This document shows, in pieces, positions 32,768-39,156 of a DNA stretch of 39,156 nt. The notes beneath the pieces were generated by a model. It saw only the letters and a list, made by a program, of their open reading frames with translations, was not told the DNA's origin and did not search any database. The position numbers were made by a program, and so were the translations under genes. Origin of the DNA: Clostridia bacterium. Its GTDB lineage: Bacteria > Bacillota > Clostridia > Oscillospirales > CAG-272. The stretch is from the NCBI GenBank assembly GCA_017451045.1, contig JAFSSK010000075.1, positions 1 through 39,156 of the forward strand, given 5' to 3'. Position 1 is the stretch's first letter; each line of letters opens with the position of its first letter.

Positions 32768-33973
32768 TCAGAATTCGACCGGTTTCGCAGTTTTCCATTT
32801 TCCTTCCGTGAAGTCCGGGATCTCGACCGGCGCGGATCCGTGCGCCAGCGACCACTCCGACAGTGGGGTGATCGCCATCCAGGCGGCGGCGTCGTACACG
32901 TCTATCGGGCAGGGAAGACCCAGCCTTACGCATTCGACGAACCGGTCGTAGACAAGGCCGTCCATGCCGTCGTGACCGCCCCGGACGCCCTCGGCGATGT
33001 ATTTCTTCCAGACGGGATGCCGGTACTTCTCAGCGAATTCGTCGTGATTGTTCATATGGAAGGGAAGTTCGCCCTCCTGGTCGTCGGTCCTGTCCATGAA
33101 GAAGGTGTTGTTCTCGCCGGAGAACAGCGCTTTCGTCCCGTGCACGGTAAAGCCGCGCGAATAGTACCTGGGCAGCGTCGTGTCCAGCGTCAGGCGGATG
33201 ACCTGGCCGCCAGCGCAGCTGATCAGCGTCTCGACGATGTCGGCCTGCGCAAAATGGGCCGTAGCAAGGCTTTTGTCCACTGAACTGCAGCGGCGGGCAT
33301 ATTCGTTGAGTCCGCGGGAGGCGGTCCCCATCGAAACGAGAGAGGTCATCAGGTTCCCGCGGTTGATGTTCAGCACCATGGCGATGGGTCCCAGTTCATG
33401 GGTCGGGTAGTTCTCACAGTTGCGTCCCAGATAGTTCTCCAGCCTGTAATGACGGTTCTCTCTGCCGTGCGTGATCTCGCCCCGCAGATCGTGCATATAG
33501 CCGCCCGAGCAGGCCATGACGTCCCCGAACAGTCCCTGCCTTACCATGTTCAAAACCAGCATTTCTGTCTCGCCGAAGCAGCAGTTCTCCAAGAACATGA
33601 ACGGCGTCCCTGTCCGCTGCTGGGTCCTGACGAGATTCCAGCAGTCCTCAAGTTTGTAGGCACCGCCCACCTCGATCGCCGTCGCAACGTGGCGCTCCAT
33701 GGCGTACAGCGCAGCAGGGATGTGATTGTCCCAGCTGCTGAGGATGAAGACGGCCTCGGCCTTTCCGCTGTCCAGCACCTCTCGGTAGTCTGTCGACGCG
33801 AACGGCTTTTCCCCGTATGCCCGCAGGACGGAATCCACCCCGCGCTCCATGCGGTCCTGGTACTTGTCGCAGACGGCCGTGACGCGGACGTTGTCCATTT
33901 TGAGAAGCAGCCATTCAAGGATGGAATATCCTCTGGAGCCCAGTCCGATGACGGCGCATTTTACCTGATCCAT
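32768..33973 (-). CDS. Gfo/Idh/MocA oxidoreductase, GH109-like
   Basis: A 401-residue NAD(P)-binding protein. The Rossmann start is CAVIGLGSRGYSILEW. The second domain carries CENYPTHELGPIAMVLNINRG and, later, GGHDGMDGLVYDRFVECV followed by DVYDAAAWMAITPLSEWS. These segments resemble family GH109, where NAD assists cleavage of alpha-N-acetylgalactosaminides, but plain sugar dehydrogenases of the same superfamily cannot be excluded. It has no signal peptide. ATG 33973 follows GGGAGAG. It lies 37 bases downstream of the secreted glycosidase-like lipoprotein and probably shares its transcript, which fits use of a host or microbial glycan. Confidence 0.85.
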   Translation of the reverse strand: MDQVKCAVIGLGSRGYSILEWLLLKMDNVRVTAVCDKYQDRMERGVDSVLRAYGEKPFASTDYREVLDSGKAEAVFILSSWDNHIPAALYAMERHVATAIEVGGAYKLEDCWNLVRTQQRTGTPFMFLENCCFGETEMLVLNMVRQGLFGDVMACSGGYMHDLRGEITHGRENRHYRLENYLGRNCENYPTHELGPIAMVLNINRGNLMTSLVSMGTASRGLNEYARRCSSVDKSLATAHFAQADIVETLISCAGGQVIRLTLDTTLPRYYSRGFTVHGTKALFSGENNTFFMDRTDDQEGELPFHMNNHDEFAEKYRHPVWKKYIAEGVRGGHDGMDGLVYDRFVECVRLGLPCPIDVYDAAAWMAITPLSEWSLAHGSAPVEIPDFTEGKWKTAKPVEF

Positions 33974-34010
33974 AGTTTCTCTCCCGTAGTGTAAGTAGTC
34001 TTTTGAAGCG

Positions 34011-35522
34011 TCAGTTGACGGTGATCAGCACGCCCTGGCAGGCTTCCAGCGAGTAGTGGTACAGCCCGTCGGAGCTCTTCGTCAGCACCGTTTTCTTGTT
34101 CCCGCAGTAGGCTGTGACGGTGCCTTCGCCCGAGACGGCGAAGGAGACGTCGTAAGCGTTGTGGAGGCCGTACGCGTCAGTCGCGTCGGCGATCATCAGC
34201 GCCTCGGAGCCGTTGTCCGCCTTGGAGACCATGGTGCCGACGGCCATGGAGAATCCGTCCTCGCACGTAACGTTCGAGAAGCGGCCCGAGCTCACGGACT
34301 CAACGATGGTGTCCATCGGCGTCGGTCTTCCTTCCGTAGTCGTTTCGGCGATATGCTCATAGGCCCTGGAGCCTTCCTTGAAGCCGACAAGGCTCGTGCC
34401 CGTGTTCGTATAGTTCTGCAGCACCTTGCCGACGCTGTGCAGTTCCTTGTTCACTTTCTTCAGGATGTCGTACTGCTGCGTTTTCTGACCGGACTCGTCC
34501 AGCACGTTGTTGTACCACCAGCCGGGAGACCAGCAGGCCCAGCAGATCTGGTCCGCGCCGTATGCCATCGACATGTAGGCCTGGAAGCGCAGGTTGAAAT
34601 CGGCCATGTGGTTGTTCAGGTTGGTGTCGTTCGTGTTGACCTGCAGCACGATCATGAAGTGTCTTCCGTTCTCCCTGCATATGTCTGCGACGTCTCTGAG
34701 GTCGCAGTAGAACTGGGCGCAGTTGGCCGGGTCGTTGGACGTATAGCCGCCGTAGAAGTAATGGTCGAAGCAGACGTACGGGACGTCGACGCACCGTACG
34801 AATTCCTCAATATACTCGCGGAACGTCGCGACGCCCAGCTGCGAATACTCCTCTTTAGACGTTTCTGTCGTGGATGCGTAGCCGGGATACAGGTTCAGGT
34901 AGGCAAAGTATTTTCCACCCGTGCTGTCAAAAACGGTCTTGCAGATCTGTCCGTAGTATTCCAGATCCAGCGCGCTCGGCTCGTCGCCCACGTCGATCGC
35001 CCAGATGGCCGGATGATCCGCAACGGCTCCTGCCGCGGCGGCGTAGTTTTCAAGGCTGTTGGCCTGGCTGTACTGCAGCTGGCCCGCGTTCTGACCGCCG
35101 TCGCCCCACCAGCCGGGAACGGCGCCCGTCAGGAACACGCCCATGCCTTTTGAATCGATATAGTCCAGCAGTTCTTCCGAGAAGCCGCCGTCGATGATGT
35201 AGTCGATGCCGGCTTTCTTCATGTCGTCCACGTTTTCTTTGGTGTGCGGACCCATCACGTATGTTCCGATATGGAACGTATCGAAATCGAAATGTAGAGA
35301 GACGGGCTCCTCCGCATGTCCTGCCCCCGGATCGGTCTCCGTGTCAGTTTCCGTTTCGGAACCGGGTTGGGTTTCTGATCCGGCGCTCTGCTTTTCCGTT
35401 TCGCTCTCTGTGTTTGTATCGGTCGTTTCCGCCGGCTTCTGCGGAGTCCCGCAGGCAAGCATCGCCGCCGCGATCAAGACCAGCGCTAGCAGAAGAGCCG
35501 GGATTCGAATGATCGTTTTCAT
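34011..35522 (-). CDS. Secreted lipoprotein with glycosidase-like barrel
   Basis: A 503-residue exported protein. The lipoprotein signal is MKTIIRIPALLLALVLIAAA followed by MLAC, so lipidation is at Cys24. A Thr/Glu/Ser-rich linker covers about 25-70. The barrel-like domain (about 75-370) shows HIGTYVMGPHTKENVDDMKKAG, then IWAIDVGDEPSALD with a candidate acid/base Glu, the FDHYFYGG strand, and aromatic CWACWSPGWWYNN. A beta-sandwich ends the protein. This looks like a clan-A glycoside hydrolase, but I cannot name the family or substrate. ATG 35522 follows GGAGG; the frame extending to 35588 crosses the promoter. It is first of a two-gene - strand set with the Gfo/Idh gene. Confidence 0.83.
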   Translation of the reverse strand: MKTIIRIPALLLALVLIAAAMLACGTPQKPAETTDTNTESETEKQSAGSETQPGSETETDTETDPGAGHAEEPVSLHFDFDTFHIGTYVMGPHTKENVDDMKKAGIDYIIDGGFSEELLDYIDSKGMGVFLTGAVPGWWGDGGQNAGQLQYSQANSLENYAAAAGAVADHPAIWAIDVGDEPSALDLEYYGQICKTVFDSTGGKYFAYLNLYPGYASTTETSKEEYSQLGVATFREYIEEFVRCVDVPYVCFDHYFYGGYTSNDPANCAQFYCDLRDVADICRENGRHFMIVLQVNTNDTNLNNHMADFNLRFQAYMSMAYGADQICWACWSPGWWYNNVLDESGQKTQQYDILKKVNKELHSVGKVLQNYTNTGTSLVGFKEGSRAYEHIAETTTEGRPTPMDTIVESVSSGRFSNVTCEDGFSMAVGTMVSKADNGSEALMIADATDAYGLHNAYDVSFAVSGEGTVTAYCGNKKTVLTKSSDGLYHYSLEACQGVLITVN

Positions 35523-35555
35523 AATTTTTACCTCCGTGTGCTTTTGCACATACCT

Positions 35556-35584
35556 ATTGTAGCACATTTGAGGGAAGCGGGTAA
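35556..35584 (-). promoter_or_regulatory. Probable promoter of the lipoprotein-Gfo/Idh pair
   Basis: On the - strand TTACCC (35584-35579) and TACAAT (35561-35556) are 17 bases apart, about 35 bases before the ATG at 35522. The -10 is good and the -35 weak, which suggests an activator or another sigma factor. Confidence 0.45.
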
Positions 35585-35608
35585 GCATTTCCGCATATTT
35601 TCTTTTGA

Positions 35609-35618
35609 AAAACGTTTT
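35609..35618. promoter_or_regulatory. Possible LacI-type operator
   Basis: AAAACGTTTT is a perfect 10-bp palindrome with a central CG, as in LacI/CcpA-class operators, and lies about 25 bases upstream of the weak -35 box of the lipoprotein promoter. Flanks are only partly symmetric, so the assignment is tentative. Confidence 0.25.
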
Positions 35619-35682
35619 GATGTCAATAATTTTCTAAAAACAGATAATGATTATGTGCAATTGGCAAATTTTCAATTATGAT

Positions 35683-35727
35683 TATGAACGACATAATTTG
35701 TTCATATTTTTAGTGTATACTGTATAC
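35683..35727. promoter_or_regulatory. Inverted repeats and probable promoter of the purE leader
   Basis: TATGAAC (35683-35689) and GTTCATA (35700-35706) form a perfect inverted repeat with a 10-base spacer. The GAAC/GTTC cores recall PurR boxes, but the spacing is not the Bacillus one. Next comes GTATAC-T-GTATAC (35715-35727), which contains the best -10 candidate, TATACT (35716-35721). No good -35 box is seen, so the start site is uncertain. Confidence 0.4.
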
Positions 35728-35752
35728 ATCGAAACAAGGGGAGGTGAAGGCC

Positions 35753-35896
35753 ATGCGTCAGACTGCAGCACCCGCAAAAGTACTGTCTTGCTCCGGAGCG
35801 CACAGCAGCCGCGGGGCCGTCACTCTGTCTGCGGGGAAAGGCTGTCTGCCTGCCTGCGGCGGATCCTCTGAAAACAGAACGGAAGTGTCAAAGTGA
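35753..35896 (+). CDS. 47-codon leader ORF before purE (or structured RNA)
   Basis: ATG 35753 is preceded at eight bases by the very strong ribosome binding site AGGGGAGGTGA and opens a 47-codon frame ending at TGA 35894-35896. The product begins MRQTAAPAKVLSCSG and is Ser/Gly/Cys-rich with no recognised domain. The stop directly abuts a terminator stem, as in leader-peptide attenuators. The same stretch can also fold: CCCGCA (35771-35776) with TGCGGG (35830-35835), CAGC (35766-35769) with GCTG (35841-35844), and CAGA with TCTG below them. A non-coding regulatory RNA, possibly 6S-like, is therefore an equal alternative. Whether the ORF is translated cannot be decided here. Confidence 0.35.
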   Translation: MRQTAAPAKVLSCSGAHSSRGAVTLSAGKGCLPACGGSSENRTEVSK

Positions 35897-35928
35897 GAGT
35901 GTGCAGAACTGCGCACTCTTATCTTTTT
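35896..35928 (+). terminator. Intrinsic terminator just upstream of purE
   Basis: AGAGTGTGC (35896-35904) pairs with GCGCACTCT (35911-35919), with one G-U pair and a six-base loop, then TATCTTTTT. Only 17 bases lie between this and the purE ribosome binding site and no promoter fits there. Either purE is expressed by read-through (attenuation), or the upstream RNA is an independent unit. Confidence 0.8.
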
Positions 35929-35956
35929 GGGATCTTCCGAAGCATGGGAGGGAATT

Positions 35957-36451
35957 ATGAAAAAAATCGCGATAGTGATGGGAAGCGAAAGCGATCTGCC
36001 GGTCGTTGAAAAGGCTTTTCAGACGCTGGACAGTTTCGGCGCGCCGTACGAGGTGCATGTCATGAGCGCGCACAGGACGCCGCAGGACGTCCGCGAGTGG
36101 ACATGCGGGGCGCGCGCCGCTGGTATCGGCGTCATCATCGCCGCCGCCGGAATGGCGGCTCACCTGGCGGGAGCCATCGCGGCATCGACGACGCTGCCCG
36201 TCATCGGCATCCCGATCCAGTCCAACGATCTGGGCGGCCTTGACGCGCTGCTGTCCACCGTAATGATGCCCAGCGGGATCCCGGTCGCGACGGTCGCGGT
36301 CAACGGCGCCAAAAACGCGGCCATCCTGGCCCTGCAGATCCTGGCGCTGGAAGACGCGGAACTGGCGAAGAAGCTGGAAGGACAGCGCGAGAAGGACGCG
36401 GAAGCCGTCAGAAAAAAAGACAAAGATATTGCATCAAAATACAATCACTGA
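35957..36451 (+). CDS. purE: N5-carboxyaminoimidazole ribonucleotide mutase
   Basis: Moves the carboxyl group of N5-CAIR to make CAIR in purine synthesis. The 164-residue class I PurE shows [21 protein letters not shown] with the catalytic His, and [13 protein letters not shown]. The C-terminal 25 residues are charged and helical. ATG 35957 is chosen because GGGAGGG is five bases upstream; a longer frame from TTG 35927 lies in the terminator. It is first in the pur operon. No purK is adjacent in the window; its place is either elsewhere or the enzyme acts directly with CO2-derived substrate. Confidence 0.96.
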   Translation: MKKIAIVMGSESDLPVVEKAFQTLDSFGAPYEVHVMSAHRTPQDVREWTCGARAAGIGVIIAAAGMAAHLAGAIAASTTLPVIGIPIQSNDLGGLDALLSTVMMPSGIPVATVAVNGAKNAAILALQILALEDAELAKKLEGQREKDAEAVRKKDKDIASKYNH

Positions 36452-36472
36452 TAGAAAAAGGAGAACACTCGT

Positions 36473-37192
36473 ATGATAATCGAAAAGACCAAACAGCTGT
36501 ATGAAGGGAAAGCAAAGAAAGTGTATGAAACGAACGACGACAGGTACTACATCGTTTCGTACAAGGACGACGCGACCGCTTTTGACGGACTGAAGAAGGG
36601 GACCATCAGCGGCAAGGGCGCGATCAACAACCGCGTGACTAACAAGATGATGGAACTGCTGGAAAAGGAAGGCATCCCGACCCATTTCGTGGAGGAACTG
36701 AACGACCGCGAGACCGTCGTCAAGAAAGTTCATATCGTTCCGCTCGAGGTCATCATCCGGAATATCGCAGCAGGTTCGTTCTCCAAACGGTTCGGCGTGG
36801 AAGAGGGAACGCCTCTGCGCTGCCCGACGATCGAGTTCTGCCTCAAGGACGACGATCTGCACGATCCCATGGTGAACAACTACCATATCCTCGCGTGCGG
36901 CTGGGCGACGGAGGAGGAACTCAACACCATTACGGACTATGCGTTCCGCATCAACGACTTCATGAAGAAATTCTTCCTGAACGTGAATATCGAACTGGTC
37001 GATTTCAAGCTGGAATTCGGAAAACTGGCGGACGGGACCATCGTGCTGGCTGACGAGATCAGCCCCGACACGTGCCGGTTCTGGGACGCTACCACGCATG
37101 AAAAACTGGACAAGGACAGATTCAGAAGGGATCTGGGCCACGTAGAAGAGGCTTATCAAGAGATCTTGCGCAGACTGTTCGGCGAGAACTGA
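36473..37192 (+). CDS. purC: Phosphoribosylaminoimidazole-succinocarboxamide synthase
   Basis: Joins aspartate to CAIR using ATP to give SAICAR. The 239-residue protein starts QLYEGKAKKVYETNDDRYY, the typical ATP-grasp-like beginning. It carries the VPLEVIIRNIAAGSFSKRFG segment and the LVDFKLEFGKLADGTIVLADEISPDTCRFWD stretch, seen from residue about 175 onward. Length is normal. ATG 36473 follows AAAAAGGAG. It sits 21 bases after purE and 25 before purF, in the usual clostridial order. Confidence 0.97.
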   Translation: MIIEKTKQLYEGKAKKVYETNDDRYYIVSYKDDATAFDGLKKGTISGKGAINNRVTNKMMELLEKEGIPTHFVEELNDRETVVKKVHIVPLEVIIRNIAAGSFSKRFGVEEGTPLRCPTIEFCLKDDDLHDPMVNNYHILACGWATEEELNTITDYAFRINDFMKKFFLNVNIELVDFKLEFGKLADGTIVLADEISPDTCRFWDATTHEKLDKDRFRRDLGHVEEAYQEILRRLFGEN

Positions 37193-37217
37193 GCAGCAGA
37201 CAGAACAAGAGGTGTTT

Positions 37218-38681
37218 ATGTTTGAACAGATTCATGAAGAATGCGGCGTTTTCGGCCTCTTCTCCCCCAACAGGATCGAGGCGGCCCACCTGACCTATTA
37301 CGGTCTGTTTGCCCTTCAGCACCGCGGACAGGAAAGCTGCGGCATCGTCGTCAACGACGACGGCCTGTTCCGCTCGCACAAGGATATGGGACTCGTTCAC
37401 GAAGTGTTCACGAAAGAAAGGATCGAACAACTGGGATACGGCACGGCTGCCGTCGGACACGTTCGGTACGGAACGACTGGCGCAACGGAACGTCACAATG
37501 CCCAGCCGCTCGTCGTCAACCACATCAAGGGTCATATGGCGCTCTGCCACAACGGCAATCTCGTCAATTCCTCTGAGCTGCGCAGCGAACTGGAACTCAA
37601 GGGATCCATCTTCCACACCACGAGCGATACGGAAGTTATCACCTACGTGATCACGAACGAACGGCTCACGGCTCCTACCATCGAAGACGCAGTCTGTCGG
37701 ATGATGGACAGATTGGAAGGTGCTTACTCGCTCGTGATCATGTCGCCGTCGAAACTGATCGCGGTCCGCGACCCGCACGGTTTCCGCCCGCTCTGCTACG
37801 GACAGATGGAGGATGGGACATACGTCGTCGCGTCGGAAACTTGCGCGCTGGACACCATCAAGGCAAGATACATAAGAGACATAGACCCCGGCGAGATCGT
37901 ATGCTTTATGCCAAGCGGGATCAAGAGCATCCGCACGCACTGCAAAGAGGCAGAACCTTCTTTGTGCGTGTTCGAATACATCTATTTCGCCCGCCCGGAT
38001 TCCATTGTGGACGGCGTGCCCGTGATCGAGGCGAGGATGAGAGCTGGAAAATATCTGGCCCAGTCGGCACCGGCCGACGCGGACGTCGTTATCGGCGTTC
38101 CGGATTCCGGTATCGACGCCGCCATCGGATATGCGCATGAATCGGGTATACCATACGGCGTCGGTTTCATCAAGAACAGATATATCGCGAGAACATTCAT
38201 TTCCCCCGGACAGGCGTCCAGGGAAGACAAGGTCAGGATCAAGCTCAATCCCGTCAAGGGCGCCGTCGCGGGCAAACGCGTCGTGATGGTGGACGACTCG
38301 ATCGTCCGCGGGACGACGTGCGCCCAGATCGTCAAGCTCCTGCGGGAGGCGGGCGCGACAGAGGTGCATCTGCGCATCAGCGCGCCGCCGTTCGTGAAGC
38401 CCTGCTTCTACGGGACGGATATCGATTCGGAGGAAAGCCTCATCGCATGCCACCATACCATCGAAGAGATGACCAGGATATTCGACGTGGACTCGCTGGC
38501 CTACCTGCCGTTCGATAAAGTGACGGAACTGGCCGGCAGCTACAAAGGAAGCTGCTGCGGATACTGCACCGCCTGCTTCGGCGGCGCGTACCCGACGAGA
38601 ACACCGGTTCAGAAAGACAAGAACCGGTTCGAGTCTCCCATCTCGGACAACCCCCGTCTCAAGGACAAGAAATACAGCTGA
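37218..38681 (+). CDS. purF: Amidophosphoribosyltransferase
   Basis: Transfers glutamine nitrogen to PRPP, the first step of purine synthesis. The 487-residue protein has a short propeptide (MFEQIHEE) before the catalytic N-terminal Cys9 of CGVFGLF, so it should mature by cleavage. Glutaminase residues ([17 protein letters not shown]) and the PRPP loop [13 protein letters not shown] are present. Cysteines in [27 protein letters not shown] and [11 protein letters not shown] match the positions that bind the [4Fe-4S] cluster in Bacillus PurF, which makes the enzyme oxygen-sensitive. ATG 37218 follows AGAGG at about five bases. Next gene is purM. Confidence 0.97.
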   Translation: MFEQIHEECGVFGLFSPNRIEAAHLTYYGLFALQHRGQESCGIVVNDDGLFRSHKDMGLVHEVFTKERIEQLGYGTAAVGHVRYGTTGATERHNAQPLVVNHIKGHMALCHNGNLVNSSELRSELELKGSIFHTTSDTEVITYVITNERLTAPTIEDAVCRMMDRLEGAYSLVIMSPSKLIAVRDPHGFRPLCYGQMEDGTYVVASETCALDTIKARYIRDIDPGEIVCFMPSGIKSIRTHCKEAEPSLCVFEYIYFARPDSIVDGVPVIEARMRAGKYLAQSAPADADVVIGVPDSGIDAAIGYAHESGIPYGVGFIKNRYIARTFISPGQASREDKVRIKLNPVKGAVAGKRVVMVDDSIVRGTTCAQIVKLLREAGATEVHLRISAPPFVKPCFYGTDIDSEESLIACHHTIEEMTRIFDVDSLAYLPFDKVTELAGSYKGSCCGYCTACFGGAYPTRTPVQKDKNRFESPISDNPRLKDKKYS

Positions 38682-38697
38682 AGAAGAGGATACAGCC

Positions 38698-39156
38698 GTG
38701 AAAAGCTACAGTGAGAGCTACAAGAATGCCGGCGTGGATATCACGGCCGGATATAAATCCGTCGAACTGATGAAGAAGCACATCGCAAGGACAATGACGC
38801 CGGGCGTCGTGTCGGACATCGGCGGGTTCGGCGGCCTGTTCGCCCCGGATCTTGCCGGTATGAAGGAACCGGTGCTGGTCAGCGGGACGGACGGAGTCGG
38901 GACGAAACTGAAGATCGCCTTTTTGATGGACAGGCACGATACCGTCGGCATCGACTGCGTCGCCATGTGCGTCAACAACATCGTCTGCTGCGGTGCGAAG
39001 CCGCTGTTTTTCCTCGATTACATCGCCTGCGGAAAGAACGTTCCCGAAAAGATAGCCGCCATCGTCAGCGGCGTGGCAGAGGGATGCGTGCAGTCCGGCG
39101 CCGCCCTGATTGGCGGAGAAACGGCGGAAATGCCCGGATTCTATCCGGAGAACGAA
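38698..39156 (+). CDS. purM: Phosphoribosylformylglycinamidine cyclo-ligase, cut by the window edge
   Basis: The first 153 codons of PurM (AIR synthetase), which closes the imidazole ring using ATP. The fragment begins [24 protein letters not shown] and contains [31 protein letters not shown] and the [22 protein letters not shown] core, ending in [14 protein letters not shown]. The start is GTG 38698, about eight bases after AAGAGGAT and 16 after the purF stop. The gene is open to the right edge; normal length is about 340 residues, so more than half is outside. It continues the purECFM operon. Confidence 0.96.
   Translation, partial: MKSYSESYKNAGVDITAGYKSVELMKKHIARTMTPGVVSDIGGFGGLFAPDLAGMKEPVLVSGTDGVGTKLKIAFLMDRHDTVGIDCVAMCVNNIVCCGAKPLFFLDYIACGKNVPEKIAAIVSGVAEGCVQSGAALIGGETAEMPGFYPENE

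Overview
The window looks like a chromosomal segment of a fairly GC-rich anaerobic Firmicute, most likely a gut-type Clostridia member. The signs are a LL-diaminopimelate aminotransferase (DapL) lysine pathway under a lysine riboswitch, consensus sigma-A promoters (TTGACA/TATAAT), strong GGAGG ribosome binding sites with some UUG starts, a clostridial purE-purC-purF-purM order, a PurF of the propeptide/[4Fe-4S] kind, and the paired TIGR03960/TIGR03936 radical-SAM genes. No lineage below class is claimed. There is no rRNA, tRNA, CRISPR array, prophage or transposase.

Left part (1-14.2 kb, + strand). The 3' end of a group II intron runs in from the left edge and stops at about 265. A consensus promoter follows, then mreB, a SpoU/TrmH rRNA methyltransferase, and an 1109-residue membrane protein. 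That protein has the fold layout of a P1B-type ATPase but has lost all the catalytic motifs, and it carries a long acidic repeat region at its N-terminus. A radical SAM protein and its DUF2344 partner come next. After these lie a vWA-domain lipoprotein, a glycerophosphodiester phosphodiesterase whose ribosome binding site is separated from its start by a hairpin, and an FtsX-like ABC permease/ATPase pair closed by a terminator.

Middle part (14.2-24.6 kb, mainly - strand). Read in transcription order, one run encodes a free-methionine-sulfoxide reductase, a MATE exporter, a GH38 mannosidase-like protein lacking the usual nucleophile, a ferredoxin-type aldo/keto reductase, an EamA exporter and a small AT-rich orphan. 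A TetR regulator is transcribed divergently from this run. A separate three-gene operon holds two paralogous metallophosphoesterases on either side of an 85-residue unknown protein, with its own promoter and terminator.

Right part (24.6-39.2 kb). A lysine riboswitch with a readable terminator/antiterminator switch precedes dapA-dapB-lysA-dapF-dapL, giving the route from aspartate semialdehyde to lysine through DapL. With no visible terminator the run continues into a phytoene-desaturase-like flavoprotein and a ferredoxin-reductase-like protein with a 2Fe-2S domain. A bidirectional terminator separates these from a - strand pair: a secreted glycosidase-like lipoprotein and a GH109-like Gfo/Idh/MocA protein. 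The window ends in the purine operon purE-purC-purF-purM (purM cut by the edge), preceded by a leader with a 47-codon ORF and an intrinsic terminator.

Most of the window is ordinary metabolism. The most unusual items are the pseudo-P-type ATPase beside mreB, the twin phosphoesterase operon, the GH38 protein with an altered active site, the redox pair at the end of the lysine operon, and the purE leader.
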